DNA from: Anthostomella pinea
Lineage: Eukaryota; Ascomycota; Sordariomycetes; Xylariales; Xylariaceae
DNA length: 64,000 bases
Reading direction: 5' to 3'
Assembly (NCBI GenBank): GCA_963556695.1
Contig: CAUWAG010000010.1
Coordinates: 5,332,001-5,396,000 of the forward strand
Positions 32,865-45,868 of this stretch are shown here, in pieces. The notes below the pieces were generated by a model. That model saw only the letters and a program-made list of their open reading frames with translations, ran no database searches and was not told the DNA's origin. Position numbers and translations under genes: made by a program. Every line of letters starts with the position of its first letter. The first letter of the stretch is position 1.

Positions 32865-35681
32865 CTACTGCACGATGCATTCCCTGTCTGGCACATCGGC
32901 CTTGGTCTTGCCTTCCTTGCCTTCCTTCTCCTTCCCCTTGCCCTTGTCGAATCGGGACTTCCTTTTCGACGTGCCATCTTTGTCCTTCTCCTTGTCCTTG
33001 TCCTTGTCCTTGTCCTTGTCCTTGTCCTTGTCCTTGTCCTTGTCCTTGTCCTTGTCCTTGTCCTTGGCCTTCTCCTTTCCAGTCTCCTTCCCAGTCTCTT
33101 TCGCAACAGCTCCGTTGGTGCCGTTCGTTTTCATCGACGCCACAACTTCAAAGTCGTCTTCGGGGTCTAGGAACATGGACTCTCGAAGTGGTTCTCGAAG
33201 TGGTTCCCTGCTGCCTCTTACCAGTCCTCCAAACCTCGACATGGAAAAACTGAGACGGCCCTCGCCGGCCTGGCTCTGCGGCCTACTCTTGCTGCCTCCC
33301 TTGAACTTAGCCGCAGCGCGACTGATTCTCTGTGCCGTACTCTCTTCACTAGGCGTGACTGCCGGAGATGGGCCGTCAGATATGGCACTAGAACTCAGCG
33401 CCGTCGAGTCACCGCCGTAGGCGACGCTGTCTCGCCGGGAAACACTAAGATATCCGTCTTCGTCGGCGAAGCTGCGGCGCGGTGGCCGCTCTAGTTCGGC
33501 TGAGAAGCGCAGGCTCGAGTTTGTTGAAGGCAATACGCTCGCATTGTCAAAGTAGCTGCTAGCTTGCCGAGAGAACGCTGGCCTCTCCTGAATGGGAGCA
33601 GACGTCTCTGAAGTCGTGATCTCGAGTCCAGCATCCTCATACGCTGGCGGATCTGCCTCTGTACTCTCCGTCGTACTAGATGCCACTTCGACAATGGGAA
33701 CAATCTGGTAGAAGAGGAGGTAGGGCATCTCCTCCTTCAACGATTGCTTGATGTCGTCAACAGTGGACACCCGGTTGTCAATCGCCAGGTCGTCGAATTT
33801 GACCCACTGCGCCTCTTCGTAATCTGGAGGCGGGTCGCTGTCATGCCGCCGATTGTCGGTAAGAAGTTTTGGGGCTACACGGCAAAACGAGATGTAGTGT
33901 CCCGAATGCAACGAGTCGCCTCTGTGGCAGACCACCGATTGGAGCACAAGCTTGAAGTCTGCCGAGAGTCCGTTCTCTTCGGCTTCGACCTGTCTCTCGT
34001 CTGCGATGAAATGTGGTAGTCTCAAGCTGTCAGGAATGTCGATGTATGTGTTTTGCCGCTTCATGTTGCCCTTCTCGTCCATCATGTACCGCTTGAGGCA
34101 GACACCAAGAACCGGACGTTGGTTGAAATGCCGTGCAACCTCCAGGTCATTCTCTGGTTCCTTGTTTGCTGACGAGTGCCAAGCTGCGACGCCAGGTTAG
34201 TTCTGCTGAAGCTCACTTTCATGCGGTGATACATACGGACTAGTTTGAAGAACTGCCAAGCAGGTATGGTTACAGCCTTGACAACTGACGCAGTCTGTTT
34301 TGCTCTCTGGAACAAGCTTCCCGTGTCGGCATCGGAGCTTTTCTCTTTCTCATCGAGAACGACCCTCTGAATGATGCTTTCTGTCCGACTACGGTGCGGC
34401 CGTACAGCCGAACCAGATCCAGAAGCTTCCTCTTCGGGAGTTTGTCGACGCTGAGACACCCTGGATTCTGCCGCTGTCCAGCGTCGCTCCAGGGGAGGTG
34501 AACCATGTTCATCGACAGGTTCGGGCGAGGCACGTTTCTCTTCGTTGTCTCCAGTGACAAGGCGTATCGTACTTTTAGGCGTGCTTGGAGGATTAGGAGT
34601 TCTCGGACTGGGGGCTAGGTCGGACCGCTCCCCCGTCTTCTTGTCGTCTAGGCTGTCCCTTAACACATCAACCTGGGAGTTGAAATATTCTTCTAGACAG
34701 TCCTCCAACTTGATACCCTTGCCATCCGTATCGGGCGGAACTGCAAGATTTAGGAGTCTTTCGAAGACTACTTTGTGGTCTGCATCGTCGTTCTTACCCT
34801 GATGAAACAGATCGACCTGTAGGGTGAGTAGCGGAAGCTGCAGAGTTTCTGTGATAAAAGCAAAGGCTTCTGAGGTATCCTGTTGCTCCAGAAACTGTGC
34901 GTCCTTCCAACCGCAGGCAGCTAATGCATCCTGGATGCGCTCGGTCTGCCAAGGGTCAGTCTGGTTGCCGTACGATTGCAGGAGAGTTATCTACCATGTC
35001 TGTTTCGATCAACTTGCCACTTCGCAGCAAGTTGACCCATACCCGTAACAGGGTAGCCAAGTGCTTTCCTGGCTCCTCCCGGATTTCACCCTCGAGCATA
35101 CACTCGAAAGACTCCAGCTTGGCGAACATAGCAAAGAGCAAAGCATCGAGGTAGCAAGTGGTGTTGCCACGATTTTCGGCGCCGAGCATGGTCACAGCTG
35201 GGTCGTAGCTAAAGATCTGGCCCGACAGTGACGCTTGTTGGAGTTGTAGGATCTCGATGGCCTTCTGGACGTCGCCCGAGGTGTACTTGAGGTTGAGCGC
35301 ATATCGAATGTGGTCATCGGTCAGGTCATCGAGGTCTCGACCCTCAATTTCGCGTCGTACTTCTTCAATCTGCTACTATCAGCACCCGTCATGTTCTGTC
35401 GGGGTGGCACGGGACTGTCGAACCTGGGCGGCTTCTTTCTCTTTTAGTGTATCCTCGTCGACAGGCTGTTTCGCGGCGTCGGATCTGCTGAACATGGAGA
35501 AGAAGGTCTCGGTGGATAGAGGACGACGCTAGGTAGCGAGGGCCATTAGTACAGATACGGAATGAGCAGTAAGTAGAATGGCAGGGTGAATTACCTTGTG
35601 CGCTGGGTCAGATGATTTACCGCGGCCATGACTGTTCTTGTCTCGGCGGCTGAGAAACTTCTTGGGCAGGCCGGTCTTCAT
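32865..35681 (-). CDS. Ubiquitin carboxyl-terminal hydrolase (USP/UBP) with C-terminal CaaX box
   Basis: This is a USP-type cysteine protease that removes ubiquitin from proteins. Five exons (minus, 35681-35595, 35528-35424, 35369-34995, 34945-34237 and 34183-32865) give 864 residues with all phases matching. The Cys box is NRGNTTCYLDALLFAMF (Cys136). The QQDTSEAF motif follows, then a long insert of about 200 residues with Ser/Pro-rich sequence. The His box is VCHRGDSLHSGHYISF (His521) and the core ends near KEEMPYLLFYQ. The tail holds two PPxY-type motifs (PPPDYEE, DPPAYED), Ser-rich sequence, a 13-unit Lys-Asp repeat and the terminus DRECIVQ, a plausible CaaX prenylation signal. The yeast counterpart is not clear to me. 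It may act at a membrane. Confidence 0.88.
32989..33066 (-). repeat. 6-bp coding minisatellite, 13 units (Lys-Asp repeat)
   Basis: Thirteen perfect TCCTTG units on the plus strand encode (Lys-Asp)13 in the tail of the ubiquitin hydrolase on the minus strand. The unit is a multiple of three, so length changes preserve the frame and the CaaX end. Confidence 0.95.
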
Positions 35682-36206
35682 GGTGGGGTATTTGATGAGC
35701 ACAAGGCGGCGAGAACAGCCTCCACGTGCGTCAGTCGGTGGTAGAGGAGAGGAGCGAAGCTTCTAGATGACAATAATGGGCGGCGCTTCAGCCAGTCTTC
35801 ATCTCGAGACGACTACGGCGTGGGTTCAGCGAATGCGTGGTCGGTGTTGTGCCCCTAGTCGGCGAGGCAGTGAACGGTTCAGAAGCCGAGGTCGGGAGAG
35901 ATGGCGACTGAATAAGGGGGCGGACAACTCGCGCAGCAGCGCCCCAATGCTAAAGGCAGAGGAAGCGATGTTGGATAGTATGTATCATGGTCTATAGTGG
36001 CGAGTTTGTCGAGAGAGACGAGAATGGCGGAAGCTTGCAGCAGCCAAGAAGCAAAGTACCACTGGCACCGCAGTTTGCGCTGGAAGAGCGTTTCGTGTCA
36101 GCGTGTCCAGGGTCCACGAGTGGATTTGGTCGAGATGGGCCGCGATCGACGATGGGCGACGGGGCCTCGGGCGGAGGAGGGGTCCGTGGAGGACGGTGCG
36201 ACGGTG

Positions 36207-36249
36207 CGACGCGATGCAGATGCGATGCGATGCGATGCGATGCGATGCG
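36207..36249. repeat. (GATGC)n-like simple repeat
   Basis: Consecutive GATGCA/GCGAT units, with about seven GATGC words in 43 bp, upstream of the ubiquitin hydrolase. Confidence 0.8.
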
Positions 36250-36830
36250 CTCGAGTTTGTGGGTTGTTATCGTTGGCTCAGTGTATCTGTGTATATGGTG
36301 TACTGAATGGGTTCGTTGGTCGATGAATGTGGGAAGACTGGCAGACTGGTAGCGCATGAGAGAGTCAGTTAGGTATTCGAACACTGAAGTTGGTATTGAA
36401 GATTAGCACCATGTGTCGGACTCAGTCGGTACAATATTGGTTTAACTTATAAATCATGCTCGTGACCGATTGGCCCTGGTACAAAGTATAATACAATAAT
36501 ACAGGCTCATGCCCATGGAAGGGGCCTGGACAGCTGGATGGACACGAACCTTCAATACCTAAAATTGCCCTTCTAAGGCGATTGATTGTGTGGGGTGTAC
36601 CTTTTGACGTTGCAGATGGGGTCATGGGAGGAGGGGTCAATCTTGAATGAAATCTGTCCAGCTGCAAACGACCAGTAGAAGGATCGCGGGGGGGCAGGAT
36701 TGACTGTTTGAAAACGAAGGTGCCTTTGCGAGGCGCACTGCGAGAAAAGGCTATTCAGGAGGGTACTTTTAAACTTTATTTCTTGAACTCAGTCATGGAA
36801 CCTAAGTTCAAAGTTCAAAGTCGGGTCAAC

Positions 36831-36919
36831 TGCTCATGTCTCCGTACACCACCCGTCCAGCAGACAACGGTATATGTATGGAGTCGGAATAAGCACCATG
36901 AAATAAGCATTGGGCTGAG
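36831..36919. mobile_element. MITE-like element, copy D (half element, reversed)
   Basis: TCATGTCTCCGTAC resembles the terminal repeat. The following CACCCGTCCAGCAGACAACGG and GGAATAAGCACCATGAAATA are reverse complements of the right half of copies B and C (CCGTTGTTTGCTAGACGGGTG, GCTTATTTATGCCATGGTG). The other half is missing. Confidence 0.6.
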
Positions 36920-37687
36920 TGTAACTTGAATGTCGACACGTGCATCTATCTCCATGGCTGCATGGTACCTTGACGAGCTGACGATGGTGAGGCTGACTGA
37001 GTGAGTAGCTGCTGGCTCGTTCTCATTGAGCGGAGAGTTATTAGCTGCGGGGCTTGTTCATCGAAAAGACACTGACTTTAATGTTCAAGAGACAGGCTAC
37101 AGGCTACAGGCTGACAGGTACACGTAATGGGAATCCCAGGCAGGAGGATAAGTAGGTAGATGATCGACATCCAACGCCACCGAATCTCGAGCTGTCTCAC
37201 CCAAACGAGAATGCGATGACGATGCAATGCTGAATGTGGCAGCCTTGACCCATGAATGATACGCTTCCAAAGTTCTGCCCTTCTATCACGACTTTGGATA
37301 TGTACTTGCTTGGGACGATATCACCCCGGGGACCACATGCATGCACCGAGGCGTCGAGAGAGGGTTTGTGGGGTTGGTGCTAGTGTCAGGGGTCCTGGTT
37401 CAGGAGCTCCATCCCGCCAATCATCGACGTCTTGAGGGCACGAGCGGGGGAGCGGGGTCCAGAACTTCAGAGACCGGCGGCGGGCGCCCGCTGCAGCTGA
37501 GGCTCCAGTGCGGCTGCACGGGCTGCAGGTGGTCGGGTCCACGGGTCTATCGGAGCCGGACATTCCTTCCACCGAGCTCCCTACTGTCTGTGGAAATTTC
37601 CAATTCAAGCTGCATGTTCGTAGCTTGAGGTCGAATGCGCGCCCCGTGTGAAGCGTGAAGCTGCCATCCCGTATTGCAAAAGACACC

Positions 37688-38938
37688 ATGGCCACCCTGC
37701 GCGACCTCCCTCGTGCTGGCCGACACGTTCTCAGTGCTGTGTCCCACCTGAAGTCATGTCCAGCAGGTCTGCAAAGATGTGCTTCGTCTGATGCTGCCGT
37801 TGCGGCATCGACGTCGAATGCGACCACCGCACCCGTCATCCCCGACATTGAACTGGATTCAGGTCTGGCTAGTCCCATTCTCACCAGAGACGATATTCAC
37901 ATTGCCGATCCGCGAAAGAGAGCAAGTCGTAGGAACTACGAGCTGCCGCACGAGAGGTAAGCCTCAACAGCCTGGCAGCCATCTCCAGATAACGAGGGCT
38001 AAACAGCTTCTTAGATACCGATACCATCCTCCCAAGTACTACCGGGGACCTCTACACCCAGTCCAACCCCCGCCAGCCTCCGATCCAGTCGCCCGTAACT
38101 TCGCTCCTGGGCCCTTCAATTTCCCTCGCCTGAAGCAGACCTTCCATTCCACTATTGCCTCGGACATCATGACCATGATGTACCAGCACACTCCTCCTGG
38201 CACGCCTGACAAGCCCGAACGGATACGGCTGCGAGAATGGGACGAGACTTCGCCGTACATGAGCAATCGGCCGAAGCGAGGCCCCCGAGGCCACGATGTT
38301 CTCTTCCCACTCGAGAGGAGTATCGACTGGCGCAACGTTCCGGAAATTCGCGCGGTCCATATTAACATGTACATGCCAAAGGCAAAGAAGAACGCGGACC
38401 ACCTCATCGTGGGTCGTGCCGTGTTACAGAGCATCACTGGCGTCCGACCAGTGGTCACGACCAGCAAGACGAGTGTTGCCCAATGGGGTGTCATCAAGGG
38501 TGACAGGACGGGTGTCAAGTGCACGGTGCGAGGGCATCAGGCCTACGAGTTTGTAGACAAGGTCATCAACCTCGTCTTCCCCAAGATCAAGGAGTGGAAG
38601 GGTATCCAGGGTGAGTGATCACATGCCAGATCCCTCAAAGCTGCCAAGCTGATCAAGCAACATAGGGTCTACCGGAGACAGCACGGGCAATATCGGCTGG
38701 GGCTTTGAACCACAAGACATGCTGCATTTCCCCGAGGTCGAAGCCAACTACTCTGTAAGCAGCTGTATATCACGGTCAAGAGCAAATAGAACCGCTGCTA
38801 ACCCCTTCGCAGCTTTACCCTGCCAAGATGATACCAGGCTGCCGCATCGTTCTCGAGACCACAGCAAAGTCCGACAGGCATGCTAGAATTCTTTGCGAGG
38901 CACTGGGCATTCCATTCTTTGGCAAGTTGGTGGATTGA
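37688..38938 (+). CDS. MRPL7: Mitochondrial large-subunit ribosomal protein uL5m
   Basis: Four exons (37688-37956, 38015-38610, 38666-38754 and 38813-38938) give 359 residues. The first ~35 residues (MATLRDLPRAGRHVLSAV to CAS) form a basic, hydroxylated presequence. The uL5 core contains HINMYMPKAKKNADHLIVG, SITGVRPVVTTSKTSVAQWG and a C-terminal uL5 half with FEPQDMLHFPEVEANYS and DRHARILCEALGIPFF. It matches yeast Mrpl7. The extended N-terminal region and the KTSVAQWGVIKGDRTGVKCTVRG segment are normal for mitochondrial uL5. It contacts the central protuberance of the mitoribosome. Confidence 0.92.
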
Positions 38939-39250
38939 GGGATGTTGAGATATTAGACGATGTGTTAATTACGAGCGTAATGCTCGCTCACCAACCTACG
39001 ACATGTACATGATCTCACAGATCTGAAGATAGAGAAGTGTTTAATACAGCTGTACAATACTTAACCTTACCTTACTATAGCCAAGTCTCACATGTCAATG
39101 CTCTCATTAATGTGAATACCGTGAATAACGTGAATAGCTCGCATAGACTCATTCATTCCGATCCCCTTTTCTCAAACTAGAAAGCCTGCCCTACCAACGC
39201 CAGATATGCATTTCTTTCGTTCCCACATACGACCGACTGATCCATGACTA
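38939..39250. other. Convergent 3' spacer
   Basis: About 310 bp between the uL5m stop and the FES1 stop. The GTGAATA(A/C)CGTGAATA repeat near 39111-39135 is the only structure seen. Confidence 0.5.
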
Positions 39251-40057
39251 TCAAGAACCTCCCGTAGTTACATTTTGCCCGGCCTTCGTCCTCAACGGAT
39301 TGATCACCGCGTCCACAGCGTCCATATCGGCAGCATCGACCGCATCGGCCACGGGCTCGCCCTTCCGCCGCAGCTCCGCCGCGCACACGTCCATGGCGGG
39401 CTGGTAGTTGCGCACCACCGAGCTGAGCGCACGAATGGCCTTCCGCCTCACCTCTTTCGTCTCAACACCATGCCCCTTGAGCGGCGCAACGCCGTCCTCC
39501 GTCGTCACGTCGCCGTCACCAGCCCGCTTCTCCATGGTCTCGCGCTCGCCCAGTGCCATCCTAACCAGCCGCTCCACGCCGCCCAGCGCGACGAGGCGCT
39601 CCTGGCAGGGCTGGTTGTTCTGCACGGCCGTGCCGACGCACCAGCACGCCATGAACCGCAGGTCGGCCTCCTCGTGGCCCAGGCATTCGAGGAGAGGCGT
39701 CCAGAGCCCGAGCTTGGCGAGCAGGTTCGCGTTGTCGAGCGATTGGATCAGTTGTTCTAGGTTGTCGAAGGCCGTCGTCTTGGCTTCGAGCGTCATCTCC
39801 GGATCCGACGAGGTTATGGCTGCCATGGACGCCTTCATGAGGTCCGCGTCCGAGGGCCCGGCCATGCCCATCAGCTGGGCGAGCGCGTCGGTTTGAGCGG
39901 GGTTGAGTGTCGCGGCGGCGGCGGCGGCGGTGGTGTCGTTGCTGGAGTCCGTGGAGTCGGCGGGCGGCGCGGAGGGGTCGGTGGCCCGGTCGGAGGGTTT
40001 CTTCGCTGAGTTCTCGATGCCCCAGTTCAGGAGCTCTTTGAGGTTTTTGTCGCCCAT
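39251..40057 (-). CDS. FES1: Hsp70 nucleotide exchange factor Fes1 (HspBP1 family)
   Basis: Fes1 is the armadillo-like cytosolic factor that releases nucleotide from Hsp70 and sends misfolded proteins to degradation. Single exon, 268 residues, longer than the ~215 usual in filamentous fungi because of an Ala/Ser/Asp-rich insert near residues 20-50 and a charged insert (ERETMEKRAGDGDVTTEDGV) in the repeat region. Core motifs are present: NLKELLNWGIENS at the N-terminus, KTTAFDNLEQLIQSLDNANLL, LRFMACWCVGTAVQNNQ, RRKAIRALSSVVRNYQPAMDV and the C-terminal DAADMDAVDAVINPLR. The ATG at 40057 fits the family start. Confidence 0.93.
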   Translation of the reverse strand: MGDKNLKELLNWGIENSAKKPSDRATDPSAPPADSTDSSNDTTAAAAAATLNPAQTDALAQLMGMAGPSDADLMKASMAAITSSDPEMTLEAKTTAFDNLEQLIQSLDNANLLAKLGLWTPLLECLGHEEADLRFMACWCVGTAVQNNQPCQERLVALGGVERLVRMALGERETMEKRAGDGDVTTEDGVAPLKGHGVETKEVRRKAIRALSSVVRNYQPAMDVCAAELRRKGEPVADAVDAADMDAVDAVINPLRTKAGQNVTTGGS

Positions 40058-42249
40058 CTTGTAAATGTGTAGGGGAGAAAGATGTCTGGTTCGTTCGCAG
40101 GGTTCGGAAGCTGGCTGGCGGGGGGTCACCGGATGGTTCGCGGTCGAATGAGCAGCCGTTTGGTAGCTATTCGAAATGATTTATTCGACAGGAGGACCGA
40201 ATGGATCAAGTGAAGTGTTGTGTGCAAATTATGATGTCAACCGCTTGCTTGGGTGGTGTTTCTTCGTCGTTGGCTGGTGCTGTCTATCTTGCAGAAATGT
40301 GAGATATTGGATGGTCCAGATGTTCTCCCCAAATTCAAAGTTTCGGTTCAGTCCCACTTAGAAAGAGAAGATGGGACGAAGATGGATGACGAGACTGCAA
40401 CGTCTGGATTATGAACTCTGTGAAGTCTTGCTGATTTCTTTGTTTTCACGAATGGACGAAATGTTGGTTGGTTGGTCGGTGCAATGACTCCCAAATTCTC
40501 TTGGTGATCATCTCTTAACTTTTCTTCTAGCCTTGTCCAGGGAGCTCTCCAGGATTCGCGAAGCTTCATACGCTGACAGGGCTGAAAGTGGGGGTTGGCA
40601 ATATCCCAAAGCCGAGCAGTTGCTGTTGGTTGGCTGTCAACTCACATCAGAAGAATCATTGAAGCATCTCATGAAAGGAGAGGTAGTCTGTTGTGCGTGT
40701 CATTTTCAACATCATCTAGGATGTATTTGTATCCTATGTAGGCCCGTAGTCAGGCAAGCTGATGATGCTGCCTTCATTAACGGTAAATAATTGCCCCACC
40801 ATCGTATCGATTTTGCCCCTCGTTACCCCTCCTTGACCGCCTTTGGCATTGTTGATACGAGTATGGGTACGGTGAAGCGATTCCAACATGGATGGCGAAG
40901 GAGCTGCTTCACCGAATTTTGTATTTGAACAAGGAACTGTAAGATACGGTAGTGAACAGTTGTTCGATAGGAGCTTGATTGTTCCTTCCTCGTTGGCATA
41001 GTAGTTATTACCGCATTTGCGGGCAAGTCGATGTTGAAACACAGACTCGACATTACTGCCAGTGAGTAAGGTTTAGAGAAGAGGTGGTACGAAACGGCCA
41101 AATGTAGACGTCTCTATCACGGCAAGAAGGGATGACAGGCGGACCAGGCTGTCAAGTAAACGCAAAAGGGAGACGGGGAAGAGTCAGCCAGAAAGAGGCA
41201 GAGCTCGATAAAGTGTTGCTTCGCCCCTGCATACGCAACCCGCTTGCCCCACGAAATTCTGACTGGTACAGATTGTGTAAGCCGGATAGGCGATGCCTGC
41301 TTGGCACTCTGAACCAAGTTGGCCCGTTTGTATCGAGTATACCTATCCATCTTGCATGATGCGTACGTGCTTCAGGCTGTGATGGGATGTGTGTCGCTCT
41401 GCCTGAACCAATGACCCGAGCAGCCTGCAGGTGGCTGTCTCGTACAGGGTCTAGAAGCAGTGTTAGGTCGTTAGCCCTCAAGCACTATTTCTATAATAAT
41501 CCAACTGAATCAGTGCAGGCAGACGTGGTTTCGGACTTGGCACCGATGCGGCAAGCAGGCAGCTCACTTTCGAGTCGTAGATGTTCCCAAGCCAAGGAAT
41601 GGACATTACGAATGCCTCGTCAACGGTGACGACCATAGAAACAGTTAGAGAGAAGTGGCATCCTGTAGGAGAGCAGATAATTGAACTGCCTGCTCAGATG
41701 GGCTGTGCCTTTATCGCTTTGTCTCAGCACCAGTCAGTCCTGGGGCTTTGTAGGTGGTGGTTCCAGATCTGCTGGTGCTGAAAGGAGGCGGTAGCGGTAG
41801 CGGAGGCATGAAAGAACGACCCGGCTGCAGCCTGGCTTGGCCCCCAGGCCCCCTGAACGACCGCTAGACAGTGCTGCGCTGTACTTGCCCCCATTGCCAG
41901 CCCCGCCGCTTTTTTGTTTGGCCCACAAGTTTCTCCCAATCCATTCACGGCTGCCCCCCATTGACCAGTGCTCTGAATGATTTGATTGTGAGCGAGGGAT
42001 CGCTGCAACAACCGCCTCCCGTTCCTCCCTCCCTTTTCCACCTCCACCCAAACCCAACTTGACACCATAAATCTACTCCTCCACAACTCAATTCTCACCT
42101 CCTCCTCGTAGTCTCTGCCCAGTCTTTGACTTCGACCACTCCATCAACCTCCTCGCTCTCTCGATCCGGGTATCGCGTGGGCTATAGCAGCATCTCCCTT
42201 CTCTTCGATTAATATCTCTTGACCCTTCGTCACTACGTAATCCGCCACA
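40058..42249. other. Divergent intergenic region upstream of actin, 2.2 kb
   Basis: No gene was recognised between FES1 (minus) and actin (plus). The last 200 bp are C/T-rich, as in strong fungal promoters with CT-box leaders. The short frames elsewhere do not resemble known families. Confidence 0.5.
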
Positions 42250-43881
<1,632 letters not shown>

Positions 43882-44452
43882 GGTACGCATGCAAATGAGT
43901 CAAGCAGAGTCGACAGTGTGATGAGCTAACCCGTGGTCAGCTCTTACGATATCACGTGTGTAACCACTTTTCACGAGCTCACGACAGCCCCCTTTGAGAT
44001 CGCGACCGACGCAGAGCTCCTGCCGTTGCGAGTGTGTCCCGGACGAGTCCCATATCTACGAAAAGTTCTGAGAACGGTCCGGAGATTGGGATGGTACTTC
44101 TCGGAAAGAAAAGGGAACATGAAGTGCTTTGTTTTCAGGAGGCCATTCGAGCACGGGATGGAGTAGACAATTCCAACCGAAGGTTGATCATATACTACCT
44201 TGTTTTTCTTCGTAATGCGGCGAGTATGGCGTGACGTATGTGCAGCATCAGCCTGTAAAAGTCGAGTATCTGCTTTGATAGATCGTGATCGCTTGAAAAA
44301 ACGTCGTTCTCGAGCCTTTGACCTGTATGCCCGCCCATGTACATCTCAAGTCGCACTCCATGGAGTAAAATTCAGTCGAAACTTGAGCAGACTGCACTGC
44401 AAGCTGGCAAGCCAGTTGTGAATGTGAATCCTTTTTTGGGATCTGATGACTA
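43882..44452. other. Convergent 3' spacer
   Basis: Between the actin stop and the stop of the rescue factor; probably actin 3' UTR sequence. No gene recognised. Confidence 0.5.
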
Positions 44453-45135
44453 TTATTTCTGTGGTCTATCTAAGTCATTGGGCATTTCGGCAAGCGCTTC
44501 ATTAGACTCTTCCTGGTCTTGTTCTTGGCCTTTCCCTTGTTTTTCTTCAGCTTCTTCTATCCCGTCAACCTCTTCCTCGTCGTCCTGTTGCCTGCTGCCC
44601 TCCTCCTCCAGCTTGCGGTACTTGCGCCTACTCTTCTTGGCCGAGCTGGCCTTCTTCTTGCGCTTGAACTCGCCGACGACGGCGTTTCGGCTCTCGCCGC
44701 CGCGCGCGAGGTCGTCGAGCTTGTCGGCCAGCAGCTGGCGCGCAATGGTGCGGTTCTGGCTGCGCGAGCGCGTCGCCTGCGACTTTATCACCAGGCCCGT
44801 CGGGAGGTGCTTGAGCTGGACGGCTGAGTTGGTCTTGTTCTGTTTTGGGGGAAGGGGGTGTTAGCTGGTTCCCGTCTAGATCTAGGGGCGTTTGTACTGG
44901 ACGATAGGAGGGGACGCACGATCTTCTGTCCGCCCGGCCCGCTGCCCTTCAGGAACGACTCCTCGATCTCGTCGGCGGGCGGCGGCTTCGGGCGCGGCGG
45001 CATGGTGCTGCCCCTGTTCTTGAGGAGGCCCGGGGCATTGCTGCCTGTGAGGTGTCGGCGGTGTTGGAGGCTGCTGACGTGGAGCTTGCGGGGAGAGGAA
45101 GAGAGGCGGCCGACGCTAAGCACGGAGCGCAGCAT
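44453..45135 (-). CDS. Mitochondrial GGQ-domain ribosome-rescue/release factor (MTRFR/Rso55-like)
   Basis: Two exons (minus, 45135-44920 and 44839-44453) give 200 residues; an upstream in-frame ATG at 45162 would add nine. A presequence-like N-terminus (MLRSVLSVGRLSSSPRKLHVSS) precedes the RF-1 core, which has the GGQ peptidyl-hydrolysis motif in SFLKGSGPGGQKINKTNSAV, then LPTGLVIKSQATRSRSQNR and a Lys/Glu-rich C-terminal tail. Absence of a codon-recognition domain and the short length place it with human MTRFR (C12orf65) and yeast Rso55, which release nascent chains from stalled mitoribosomes. Assignment is by homology. Confidence 0.87.
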
Positions 45136-45868
45136 TCTCGCTGTCGCCGTCGTGATGGTCATTGTGGTCGGGAGGTCATTTCGAGGTTCGAGGGCTGCTG
45201 TCGTCTCAGTCCATTGCTTCGGGACGTAGCTGAGCTTGTCGGTCTAAGTAGCAGAGCAGCCCTTCTGCATTGGGTTCTGGACTCTCGTTCCTGGACCTCC
45301 TAGCTGCTCTATCTGATTGGTGTTTCTTCTTCTTCTTCTTCGATCCTGCTTCTCAAGTGCTTGCAGCAACGCAGTCAGTCAGGACTCAGTCGATCATCCG
45401 ATGTCAGTTTGATAAGGTAGGTAAGGTAGGTACCTGCAGGTGGGTCTTGGACCCCTGTTTTTCGGCGAGTTAATTAAGGACGGCCGGCCCTGCGCCGACC
45501 GTCCAGCCCGTCGAGACTCGAAACGACTGACGCCAAGGGGGTCCATCTTGGCGGCTCCCTCCCACCTCCCTTTAACACTTATTACGACGCGTACCTCATC
45601 ATACCTAAAGGCAGTGCATTCGACTGCTCTTGACAACCGCCACAATCGTTTACCCTCTACCTCGGACCTGACGAATCACAGCATCCTAATCAAACGATCA
45701 AGAAAGCTCTCCCCTGCATCGCTCGCGTTTGTAGATACGAAGCGAAGGCCCTTTGAACTCCTCAACCATACATCGCGGTTGTCTCCAACAACCCGGAACG
45801 GACGCAACCACTCACTCACTCAACCCTCCCTTCCTCGAACCTCATCTCGAGCCAGCACACAATCAAAA
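45136..45868. other. Divergent intergenic region
   Basis: Promoter space for the rescue factor (minus) and the SPT small subunit (plus). It contains TTCTTCTTCTTCTTC near 45325-45339 and a long plus-strand open frame without family resemblance, likely leader sequence of the SPT gene. Confidence 0.5.

Larger units (their letters stand above)
35682..37687. other. Divergent intergenic region, 2 kb
   Basis: Between the ubiquitin hydrolase (minus) and uL5m (plus). It contains a GATGC repeat near 36203-36250 and a half-copy of the MITE family (36831-36919). The minus frame at 37321-37884 overlaps the uL5m first exon and has no family resemblance. No gene recognised. Confidence 0.5.

Noticed and set aside
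32779..33420. 213-codon plus-strand frame rich in Leu-Ser
   Set aside because: It is an antisense shadow of the ubiquitin hydrolase tail; the Leu-Ser run is the complement of the Lys-Asp hexamer repeat.
39251..39420. Possible alternative 3' exon of FES1, as described for yeast-type splice isoforms
   Set aside because: The single-exon C-terminus already matches the family end (DAADMDAVDAVINPLR), and no good donor/acceptor pair leading to another ending was found.
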